Of a stretch of 64,000 bases of DNA, positions 53,834-60,534 are shown piece after piece. Origin of the DNA: Zobellia uliginosa. GTDB taxonomy: Bacteria > Bacteroidota > Bacteroidia > Flavobacteriales > Flavobacteriaceae. The translations under genes were made by a program, and so were the position numbers. The number at the start of each line of letters is the position of its first letter. Position 1 is the first letter of the stretch. Location of the stretch: assembly GCF_900156625.1 (NCBI RefSeq), contig NZ_FTOB01000002.1, positions 915,838 to 979,837 on the forward strand, in the 5' to 3' direction. The notes under the pieces are model-generated. The model worked only from the letters and a program-made list of their open reading frames with translations, searched no databases and had not been told where the DNA came from.

Positions 53834-54479
53834 TTTTGTAATAAGCATCGATTACGGTCTTTCTACCGATGGTCTTTGTTATAATATCTTTCTCTAGATT
53901 CCATCCCCGGGCCGGAGAGTATTCCCTTCCATACCAAATTATCTGAAGATGCAAGTCGTTCCAAAGTTCTTTGGGAAACAATCGTTTGGCATCTTTTTCG
54001 GTTTGAACCACATTTTTACCATTCGAAAATCCCCAGCGGTACATAAGCCTATGAATATGGGTGTCTACGGGAAAAGCCGGTATGCCGAAAGCCTGTGAGA
54101 CCACTACACTGGCCGTTTTATGTCCCACGGCGGGTAACTCTTCCAAAAGCGCTAGGTCTTGCGGTACCTCGCCCTGGTATTTATCGATGAGTATTTTTGA
54201 CAAACCGTAGATTCCCTTTGATTTCATAGGGGAGAGGCCCACAGGTTTTATGATTTCACGAATTTCCTCTACCGACATCTTAACCATATCATACGGATTA
54301 TCGGCCCTTTCAAACAATAGGGGCGTAATCTTGTTCACCCGAACATCTGTACTTTGTGCCGATAACAAGACGGCGATCAACAAGGTATAAGGATCCTTAT
54401 GGTCTAAAGGCACAGGTATAGAGGGATATATATCACGTAATGTGCTAATGGTGAAATCAATCTTTTCCGCTTTTGTCAT
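53817..54479 (-). CDS. nth: Endonuclease III, lacking the iron-sulfur cluster cysteines
   Basis: Nth removes oxidised pyrimidines and nicks the strand. The 220-residue protein has the helix-hairpin-helix with the catalytic Lys (LPAVGHKTASVV, about 119-121) and the catalytic Asp in FPVDTHIHR. In E. coli Nth the C-terminus carries four Cys ligands of a 4Fe-4S cluster; here that part reads YGREYSPARGWNLEKDI and the whole protein has no cysteine at all. It should therefore be a cluster-less Nth. It is divergent from bcp, with 42 bases between starts. Confidence 0.92.
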   Translation of the reverse strand: MTKAEKIDFTISTLRDIYPSIPVPLDHKDPYTLLIAVLLSAQSTDVRVNKITPLLFERADNPYDMVKMSVEEIREIIKPVGLSPMKSKGIYGLSKILIDKYQGEVPQDLALLEELPAVGHKTASVVVSQAFGIPAFPVDTHIHRLMYRWGFSNGKNVVQTEKDAKRLFPKELWNDLHLQIIWYGREYSPARGWNLEKDIITKTIGRKTVIDAYYKTKKTR

Positions 54480-54521
54480 TTTTGTCTAATTTTAGCCTCG
54501 TATACAAAAAGAACGATAGCT

Positions 54522-54974
54522 ATGAATACATTACAAGTAGGGGACAAAGTACCCGATTTTTCAGCGAAAGACCAAGACGGGAATACAATTAAATTATCTG
54601 ACTACAGTGGTAAAAAGCTCATTGTGTTCTTTTATCCGAAAGCGAGCACCCCAGGTTGTACGGCAGAAGCTTGTAACCTAAGGGACAATTATCAAGAACT
54701 TCAGGAACAAGGGTTTGAACTATTGGGCGTTAGTGCCGATTCAGAAAAAAGACAGGGCAATTTTAAGAAGAAATACGGCTTTCCATTTCCCTTGTTGGCC
54801 GATGAAGACCGTTCGGTAATCAATACTTTCGGGGTATGGGGCCCTAAGAAGTTTATGGGGCGCGAATACGACGGTATCCACAGAAAAACTTTTGTTATCG
54901 ATGAAAATGCGATAGTAACCAAGGTAATCGATAAGGTAAAGACCAAGGACCACGCCGCCCAACTATTGGACTGA
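54522..54974 (+). CDS. bcp: Thioredoxin-dependent thiol peroxidase Bcp (peroxiredoxin)
   Basis: Bcp reduces hydroperoxides. The 150-residue protein has the peroxidatic Cys46 in TPGCTAEAC and the resolving Cys51 five residues later, as in Bcp-type (PrxQ) peroxiredoxins, with Arg in YDGIHRKTF. The length is standard. It has its own terminator. The nearby nth suggests an oxidative damage context, though the genes are divergent. Confidence 0.94.
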   Translation: MNTLQVGDKVPDFSAKDQDGNTIKLSDYSGKKLIVFFYPKASTPGCTAEACNLRDNYQELQEQGFELLGVSADSEKRQGNFKKKYGFPFPLLADEDRSVINTFGVWGPKKFMGREYDGIHRKTFVIDENAIVTKVIDKVKTKDHAAQLLD

Positions 54975-55004
54975 TTTTATGTCCATACATTTGGGGTATA
55001 AATA

Positions 55005-55032
55005 AAAGAGGGGCCTAAGCCCCTCTTTCTAT
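55005..55032 (+). terminator. Terminator of bcp
   Basis: AAAGAGGGGC pairs with GCCCCTCTTT (10-bp stem, loop CTAA), then a T-rich tail. It abuts the stop of the convergent gene. Confidence 0.88.
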
Positions 55033-55370
55033 TTTACTTTATCTTCGTCCTCCGATTTCAGCAGTTTTCTGGTAAACAGCTTTTCTTCTTTAATGATTTC
55101 GGGAATGCCTTTCGGTAACATGTCTTCCCAGCCTTCATCACCATTGATGATTTTCTTAAGCACGTCTCTCGAAAAAATATGCATGATTTCGGGGTCGTAG
55201 TCTATAATGTCCATCACCTTACCGTTGTACTTGAAGAACTTGTAAAGTTCTTTCATTCTCGGGTGCACCTTAATGTTGTTACTGGTCATGATTTGACCGG
55301 TCTCAGCATTTTTCATGGGGTAGAGGTAGACCTGAAGGTCTTTGAAGAACAACTTACCAAAGGCTTCCAA
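55029..55370 (-). CDS. C-terminal fragment of a frameshifted conserved protein
   Basis: This frame carries the end (about 115 residues) of the protein encoded upstream; its start lies in the middle of homologous sequence (GGILEAFGKLFFKDLQVYLYP), which begins before the ATG at 55370. The upstream frame diverges into unrelated sequence (EAFWKPLVSCSSK) at the same place. Restoring one base at 55378-55390 joins the two into a roughly 488-residue protein. The fragment includes SNNIKVHPRMKELYKFF and LPKGIPEIIKEEKLF. See the frameshift finding. Confidence 0.75.
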   Translation of the reverse strand: MEAFGKLFFKDLQVYLYPMKNAETGQIMTSNNIKVHPRMKELYKFFKYNGKVMDIIDYDPEIMHIFSRDVLKKIINGDEGWEDMLPKGIPEIIKEEKLFTRKLLKSEDEDKVK

Positions 55371-56494
55371 AATGCCTCCCGATAAATGCGGTAATACTTT
55401 TCGTCAAAGATATCCACAAGGTTGTTGACTCCCATGGTAAGACCTATTTTGGCCTTGGTATACCGGTTAAAGTATTCTACCAGTTTATAGTATTCCTGAA
55501 ACTTGGATATCATTACATTGTGGCCGAGGGCACAGAGCAATTCGGCACGATCCATAAAATCTTGTTCGTCTATTTCACCCGAAGCCTTAAGGTTCGATAG
55601 GGTGATTTCGAAAATGACCATGGTACTTTCTTGGTTGACCGCGGGATCTCGTATAAAAATGTCATACGATTTATGGAACATATCCATGTTCACTTTGGTA
55701 ACCGGCCTAAAGCTTCCGCGCAGGGCCAAGATATTTTTTTTGTACAATGCGGCCGCGGGCAAGAAGTTGTTGCCATCAGGGCCGAACATTACCGCGTCGG
55801 TCATGTCGTTTCGAATCAACTGCAAACTCATCAATCGGTTGTCGACATCCTTAAAATTAGGACCTGAAAAGTTTACCATATCGATTTCCACGGTATCCTT
55901 GTCAATGTGGTCATAGAGATACTTGAGCATCTTTTTGGGTTTGTGGTACTTGTAAAAGGCACCATAGATCAAATTAACGCCAAGAATTCCTAATGTTTCC
56001 TGTTGCAAGCGGGCTTCGTTTTGTTTAAAACGAATGTGCAGTATGATTTCATCCAACTCTTTTTGAGTGGGGTCGAGTTGAAAACGGATGCCTACCCAGC
56101 CGTGACCCTTATATCTTTTCGAGAAATCAATGGTCGCCACTGTATTGGCATAGGAAAAGAAAAGTCGGTCTGGATGGGTCTCGCGACTGATACGCTCTTC
56201 CATGAGCGTCATTTCATGCGAGAGCATCTTTTTTAAACGTGATTGTGTAACGTACCTACCATCGGTTTCAATACCATAAATGGCATCGCTAAAATCTTTA
56301 TCGTAGGCACTCATCGCCTTGGCAATGGTACCGGACGCTCCGCCCGAACGAAAGAAATGTCTCGCTGTTTCTTGGCCTGCGCCAATTTCAGCAAAAGTTC
56401 CGTAGATGTCAGGGTTTAGGTTGATCCGTAAAGTTTTGGCTTTGATGGAAGGAATATTTTCAAAGGTGTTGTCCCTTTTTAGAACTGAGGCCAT
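55313..56494 (-). CDS. N-terminal part of a frameshifted conserved protein, unknown function
   Basis: The true sequence runs from ATG 56494 to about 55381; the last 20 or so residues before the stop at 55313 are off-frame. I do not recognise a functional family. It has no signal peptide; recognisable blocks are EIGAGQETARHFFRSGG, KAMSAYDKDFSDAIYG, LGVNLIYGAFYKY, DAVMFGPDG and LRGSFRPVTKVNMDM. The regular alternation of acidic and hydrophobic residues suggests a cytoplasmic enzyme or binding protein. A -7 box lies 22 bases upstream. Confidence 0.75.
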   Translation of the reverse strand: MASVLKRDNTFENIPSIKAKTLRINLNPDIYGTFAEIGAGQETARHFFRSGGASGTIAKAMSAYDKDFSDAIYGIETDGRYVTQSRLKKMLSHEMTLMEERISRETHPDRLFFSYANTVATIDFSKRYKGHGWVGIRFQLDPTQKELDEIILHIRFKQNEARLQQETLGILGVNLIYGAFYKYHKPKKMLKYLYDHIDKDTVEIDMVNFSGPNFKDVDNRLMSLQLIRNDMTDAVMFGPDGNNFLPAAALYKKNILALRGSFRPVTKVNMDMFHKSYDIFIRDPAVNQESTMVIFEITLSNLKASGEIDEQDFMDRAELLCALGHNVMISKFQEYYKLVEYFNRYTKAKIGLTMGVNNLVDIFDEKYYRIYREAFWKPLVSCSSKTFRSTSTP

Positions 56495-56515
56495 TTAGTT
56501 GGATTTTGCTTTCAA

Positions 56516-56523
56516 CAAAGTTA
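56516..56523 (-). promoter_or_regulatory. -7 box for the frameshifted gene
   Basis: The minus strand reads TAACTTTG, matching TAnnTTTG, 22 bases before the ATG at 56494. Confidence 0.5.
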
Positions 56524-56557
56524 ACAAGTTCAGGTAATCTATTAAATTATTTAGTTA

Positions 56558-56565
56558 TAAATTTG
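56558..56565 (+). promoter_or_regulatory. -7 box very close to the metallo-hydrolase start
   Basis: TAAATTTG matches TAnnTTTG, only seven bases before the ATG at 56573. If used, the message would be nearly leaderless. Confidence 0.4.
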
Positions 56566-56572
56566 AGCTTAG

Positions 56573-57349
56573 ATGAGCGATGCGTTTAAAATTACATTTT
56601 TAGGTACGGGCACTTCTCAGGGAATACCCGTAATAGGTAGTAATCACCCGGTTTGCCACAGTGCGGACCCCAAGGACAAGAGGCTGCGTGTATCCCTCTT
56701 GATATCATGGAAAGACTACAATTATGTGATAGATTGCGGTCCTGATTTTAGGCAACAGATGTTGACCAACCAGGTAAGCAAGGTCGATGGGGTTCTTTTT
56801 ACCCATGAGCACTCCGATCATACTGCAGGACTAGATGATATTCGCCCCTATTTCTTTAGACAGGGCGATATACCTATATATTTACATAAACGCGTTGCCG
56901 ATTCCCTTAAAAGGCGTTTCGACTATATTTTTGCGGATGAAAACCGATATCCTGGGGCACCGGCAGTGGCGGTCAACCTAATAGACAAGGACCATAGGTT
57001 TACGATTGGCGATGTTTCCGTTATGCCGATAGAGGCCAGTCATAACCGAATCAAGGTACTGGGCTTTCGAATCAAACATTTTACTTACCTGACCGACGTA
57101 AAGACTATAAGCGATGAAGAGGCGGAAAAAGTAAAAGGCACTAAGTTTTTGGTTGTCAACGCACTTCGTGAAGAACCCCACCATTCGCACTTTAATCTAG
57201 AGGAAGCCTTGGCCTTCATCGATAAGATCCAACCCGAAAAGGCCTACCTTACCCACATTAGCCATTTGCTCGGCTTTCACGAGGAAGTTGAAAAAAAATT
57301 ACCAAAAAATGTACATTTGGCTTACGATAACTTGACCTTAACCGTTTAA
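56573..57349 (+). CDS. PhnP-like metallo-beta-lactamase-fold hydrolase
   Basis: The 258-residue protein has FLGTGTSQGIPVIG at the N-terminus, the metal-binding HEHSDHTAG (about 79-87), YVIDCGPDFRQQM, the Asp ligand in YLTDVKTI and the late His in THISHLLGFH. These fit the PhnP/RNase Z-like branch, often cyclic phosphodiesterases; the substrate is unknown. There are no phn genes nearby. It lies 22 bases before a small membrane protein gene and is probably co-transcribed with it. Confidence 0.88.
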   Translation: MSDAFKITFLGTGTSQGIPVIGSNHPVCHSADPKDKRLRVSLLISWKDYNYVIDCGPDFRQQMLTNQVSKVDGVLFTHEHSDHTAGLDDIRPYFFRQGDIPIYLHKRVADSLKRRFDYIFADENRYPGAPAVAVNLIDKDHRFTIGDVSVMPIEASHNRIKVLGFRIKHFTYLTDVKTISDEEAEKVKGTKFLVVNALREEPHHSHFNLEEALAFIDKIQPEKAYLTHISHLLGFHEEVEKKLPKNVHLAYDNLTLTV

Positions 57350-57371
57350 AGAGTAAATAATTCTTCATTTT

Positions 57372-57866
57372 ATGAAAAGTAAAATATTTTTATACCTCTT
57401 CATTTTTGTATCCCTTATCTGTCTTTATCTTTTTGTTAGCAATGGCAACATGGTAAAGGTCAAAGATGCCCGCATTGACAAACTTGAGGGCCAGATCGAG
57501 TCGTTGCGCGATTCGGTTAGGGATACACAGTTGAAAGTCTTGGAAATGCAATATTTTTCCTTGGAAAACAACGATGACGCCTTGGCCTATTACGACCATT
57601 TGAAATTGGAAGACCCATCCCGCTATATTGCCGACAAACTATTGGAAACCAATGAAAGCAAGGGTGACAATCCTTTGGTGCCTTATGAAGGTATGGATAG
57701 CGACTTTAAGATCAACAAGATCAAAGTCTTGAACCACAAATGGATATTGACCGATTTTTCGGATGGAAAATATTGGGGCGAGCTATTGATCAAGTACGAG
57801 CTAAAAGATGATCTCAGCGTCGATTTTACAATGCTTGACCATTTGCTTTATACGCGAAGCGAATAA
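57372..57866 (+). CDS. Single-pass membrane protein with periplasmic domain, unknown function
   Basis: The 164-residue protein has an N-terminal helix (FLYLFIFVSLICLYLFV), a short coiled-coil segment (about 32-58) and a C-terminal domain with HKWILTDFSDGKYWGELLIKY. I do not recognise a family. It is downstream of the PhnP-like gene, and its stop touches the end of the convergent esterase gene (57866/57867), so the two transcripts must end in each other's 3' regions. Confidence 0.7.
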   Translation: MKSKIFLYLFIFVSLICLYLFVSNGNMVKVKDARIDKLEGQIESLRDSVRDTQLKVLEMQYFSLENNDDALAYYDHLKLEDPSRYIADKLLETNESKGDNPLVPYEGMDSDFKINKIKVLNHKWILTDFSDGKYWGELLIKYELKDDLSVDFTMLDHLLYTRSE

Positions 57867-58526
57867 CTATATCTTACCTTCCAGCCACTTTTTGAACGAA
57901 TGGAAATTTTGGGGAGCGACACCGTGCCCCACAGGAAACTCTTCGTATAAGTGGTCTATATCGAGGTTTTTAAGAAACTCCGGGGCTTTCTGTGCCCATT
58001 CAGGGGGAATCACTTGATCTACCTGACCATGTGAAGCATAGATTTTTAAGTTCGAGTGGTCTTTATCTTGATAGCCTTCCTTTAAGATGGCTTCGTTAAT
58101 GTAACCGCTTAAGGCCACCACGTTTTTTATTTTCTCGGGATAGGATAAGGCTAGGGCATAACTCAGTATGGTTCCTTGGCTAAAACCTAAAATAGTGACG
58201 CGTTCCGCATCAAGGGCGTAAGTCGCACAAGCCTCATCTATAAAGGTCGCGATTTTATCCCTAGAACTTTTGGCCTGTTCATCATCGCTCCATTTACCCT
58301 GTTGGGCATCAAAATTAATGGCATACCACGCATAGCCGAAAGGCTCTAAGGGGTAGGGGGCCCGAACCGATATGATACAAAGTTCCTCGGGAAGTTCCGG
58401 TGCAAAGGAAAACAAATCTTCCTCATTACTTCCGTAACCATGGAACATAAAAAGAACCGGGGCTTTCCCTTCTTTAAGGCTAGAGGGCCTGATCAGGTGT
58501 TCTAATGATAGGGGAGCTGTTGTCAT
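57867..58526 (-). CDS. Alpha/beta hydrolase (phospholipase/carboxylesterase family)
   Basis: The 219-residue protein has the fold and motifs of the YpfH/carboxylesterase-2 group: FMFHGYGSNEEDL (oxyanion loop), the nucleophile Ser in LGFSQGTIL (about 116), an Asp in HGQVDQVIP and the His in FPVGHGVAP. The substrate is unknown (short-chain esters or acyl-thiol). ATG 58526 overlaps the stop of the upstream DUF4870 gene (ATGA), so the two are coupled. Confidence 0.88.
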   Translation of the reverse strand: MTTAPLSLEHLIRPSSLKEGKAPVLFMFHGYGSNEEDLFSFAPELPEELCIISVRAPYPLEPFGYAWYAINFDAQQGKWSDDEQAKSSRDKIATFIDEACATYALDAERVTILGFSQGTILSYALALSYPEKIKNVVALSGYINEAILKEGYQDKDHSNLKIYASHGQVDQVIPPEWAQKAPEFLKNLDIDHLYEEFPVGHGVAPQNFHSFKKWLEGKI

Positions 58527-58846
58527 TGGATAAATGTAAACCATTTTTGAAAGAAATCACCAACTAGGGGGACGGACTGTTTTTTTCCGTTAAGGGCTCC
58601 GAGAAAGCCGTACCACCATAGTACAAAATAACAAATGTACAGGCCGTACCAGGCATACTCATTGAACCACTGGCTCAAAAATAGGGCAAAACCCAAAAAA
58701 AAGAGATGAAGCCCAAAGGCCTGTCTCGTGTGAAAGCGGGCGAAGTCATTTTTGGCATCGAAGTTCATGCTTATGGCTATAAGTGAACCTATAATGGTAA
58801 AATAAGCCGTTAAGGCCGTGGTTTTTCCTTCCTTTACTGTATTCAT
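58523..58846 (-). CDS. DUF4870/Tic20-like membrane protein, copy 1
   Basis: The 107-residue protein has three membrane helices and the DUF4870 features KNDFARFHTRQAFGLHL and the end PLVGDFFQKW. I choose ATG 58846 (MNTVKEGKTTALTAYF) rather than the longer start. It resembles the protein at 58935-59249 (both have FARFH or FAKFH and xxIPLVGD-like ends), so the pair is a tandem duplicate. Function unknown. It overlaps the esterase start by four bases. Confidence 0.83.
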   Translation of the reverse strand: MNTVKEGKTTALTAYFTIIGSLIAISMNFDAKNDFARFHTRQAFGLHLFFLGFALFLSQWFNEYAWYGLYICYFVLWWYGFLGALNGKKQSVPLVGDFFQKWFTFIQ

Positions 58847-58879
58847 GTCGCCAAAGTTAAGATATGAGCTAGTCTTGCA

Positions 58880-58908
58880 CAAAAAAAAGAGACCCCTATA
58901 AGGTCCCT
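58880..58908 (-). terminator. Terminator between the two DUF4870 genes
   Basis: On the minus strand AGGGACC pairs with GGTCTCT (one G-T pair), followed by a run of T residues. Confidence 0.65.
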
Positions 58909-58934
58909 TTTTTGTATCGTATATAATAATGGGC

Positions 58935-59249
58935 TTACCCGATATCGCCGACCAATGGAATTTTCTCCGCCTTCCCGTTTACGGCGTTCATAAGTCCAAT
59001 AACGGCCAAAATCAGCCCGATATATTGAAGGTAACTGAACAGGCCTATTCCCGTAACCATAATCAATACGGCAGCGATAATCGATACCACAATTCCCGTA
59101 AGCCATGCCCTTAGGGCTTGCCCGATATGGAACTTGGCGAATTCATTCTGTTCTTTGTTGTTCATGATATAGGCCACTAAGGTTCCTATTAATGTAATGT
59201 AGCTGATAATTGCCATGGTTTTACCCTTGTCGATCGTAGTTTGGTCCAT
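58935..59249 (-). CDS. DUF4870/Tic20-like membrane protein, copy 2
   Basis: The 104-residue protein has three membrane helices (MAIISYITLIGTLVAYIM, WLTGIVVSIIAAVLIMV, YIGLILAVIGLM) around the family motif NEFAKFHIGQAL and ends KIPLVGDIG. It is a paralogue of copy 1 just downstream. Function unknown. It is 23 bases after the dihydroorotase homologue in the same direction, so it may belong to that operon. Confidence 0.85.
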   Translation of the reverse strand: MDQTTIDKGKTMAIISYITLIGTLVAYIMNNKEQNEFAKFHIGQALRAWLTGIVVSIIAAVLIMVTGIGLFSYLQYIGLILAVIGLMNAVNGKAEKIPLVGDIG

Positions 59250-59271
59250 TATGTTGGTTTTAGGTGTTACT

Positions 59272-60534
59272 TTATGCTTCCTCTGTAACGAACAACCCTT
59301 TGTTGATCGTTCCGTATACTTTTCCCTTTAATTGAGAACCCATATACATACTGTTCTTTGAGGTAGAGCTTATATGTCCTTCTTCAAAGATATAGTTTAC
59401 TTCGGGATCGAACAAGGTGAGGCAGGCTTTTTCCCCTTCCTTTAAAACGGGTGATTCTAATCCGTATCGTTCCCTTCCTTTCGTCAACAAGCCTATGGTA
59501 GTTTCGGTGTCTAAAAGGGTATTCAGGCCACCAAAAGCACTTTCAAGTCCGATACTTCCGTAAGAAGCATTGTCGAACTCCACACGTTTTTCCTCAATGT
59601 TCATAGGGCTGTGATCGCTGGCGACAAAGTCGACAACACCGTCTTTTAACCCCTTGATAAGGGCCTTCGCATCGGTCTTTGCCCGTAAGGGTGGTAGGGT
59701 CTTATAGGCCGAATCGAATCCCTCAAGGCAGTCATCGGTAAAACTTAGGTTATGTACGGCAACGCTGCAGCTGACATCTAAACCTTTCTTTTTGGCCTCG
59801 GCAATCAATTTCACCGATTTGGCCGTAGAAATAGTGGGTATGTGTAGTTTTCCTCCTGTATACTCCAAGATAAAAAGGTCTCTGGCCACTTGCAGTTCTT
59901 CCGCTAAAACGGGAATCCCCTTAAGTCCTAATTTGGTCGACACCTCACCTTCATTGACGATGCCCTTGCCGGCGATTCGGGAATCCATAGGAAAGGAGTA
60001 GACCAGTCCCTCAAAATTCTGGACATATTGCAAGGCAATTTTCAAGAGGTTCGGATTGGTCATCGGTTTTTTAAAGTCGAAAAATCCGACCGCCCCGGCA
60101 TTTTTCATATCGTACAATTCGGCCAGGTCCACCCCTTCGGCATCTACCGTTAGGGTTCCCAAGGGGTGAAGGGAGGTCAATTGATCGGCCGCTGCATTTT
60201 TTAAGAACACAATAGACGAACTACTATCGGGTGCGGGATGGGTACTGGGATTGAGCACTATATCGGTAAAACCGCTCAGGGCCGCCGTATGCAGACCGTT
60301 GGCAATGGTCTCGCGTTCTTCGTATCCAGGTTCACCGAAGGCTACGCTACTATCGAACCAACCGATGGAAACATGAAGGTTTTTGTGCTTAATGACCCTT
60401 GTTTTTCCTTCGGGCTCTATTTTGGCCGCAATCTTGGCAATAGTTCCCTTTTTGATAAGTATGTCGCGGGTCTTTAAATGAAGCTCTTCGCTGTTTTGAT
60501 CAATTATTTTCGCCGATTTTAAGAGAATGTTCAT
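59272..60534 (-). CDS. Dihydroorotase homologue without metal ligands (pseudo-DHOase)
   Basis: The 420-residue protein has the amidohydrolase barrel of type I dihydroorotase, but the histidines are gone: the HxH block reads FDSSVAFGEPGYEER, the segment that normally holds the third His reads YSFPMDSRIAGKG, and the HicHvST block reads LHIPTISTAKS. Only the late Asp block survives (VASDHSPMNIEEK). It should not bind zinc. Inactive DHOases can hold aspartate transcarbamoylase together (as PyrC' of Pseudomonas). Databases would call it dihydroorotase. It overlaps the BatA-type gene upstream by four bases. Confidence 0.87.
   Translation of the reverse strand: MNILLKSAKIIDQNSEELHLKTRDILIKKGTIAKIAAKIEPEGKTRVIKHKNLHVSIGWFDSSVAFGEPGYEERETIANGLHTAALSGFTDIVLNPSTHPAPDSSSSIVFLKNAAADQLTSLHPLGTLTVDAEGVDLAELYDMKNAGAVGFFDFKKPMTNPNLLKIALQYVQNFEGLVYSFPMDSRIAGKGIVNEGEVSTKLGLKGIPVLAEELQVARDLFILEYTGGKLHIPTISTAKSVKLIAEAKKKGLDVSCSVAVHNLSFTDDCLEGFDSAYKTLPPLRAKTDAKALIKGLKDGVVDFVASDHSPMNIEEKRVEFDNASYGSIGLESAFGGLNTLLDTETTIGLLTKGRERYGLESPVLKEGEKACLTLFDPEVNYIFEEGHISSTSKNSMYMGSQLKGKVYGTINKGLFVTEEA

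Noticed and set aside
55376..55392. Programmed -1 frameshift in the gene at 55029-56494
   Set aside because: No X-XXY-YYZ slippery heptamer and no clear downstream stem, so a lost base is simpler.
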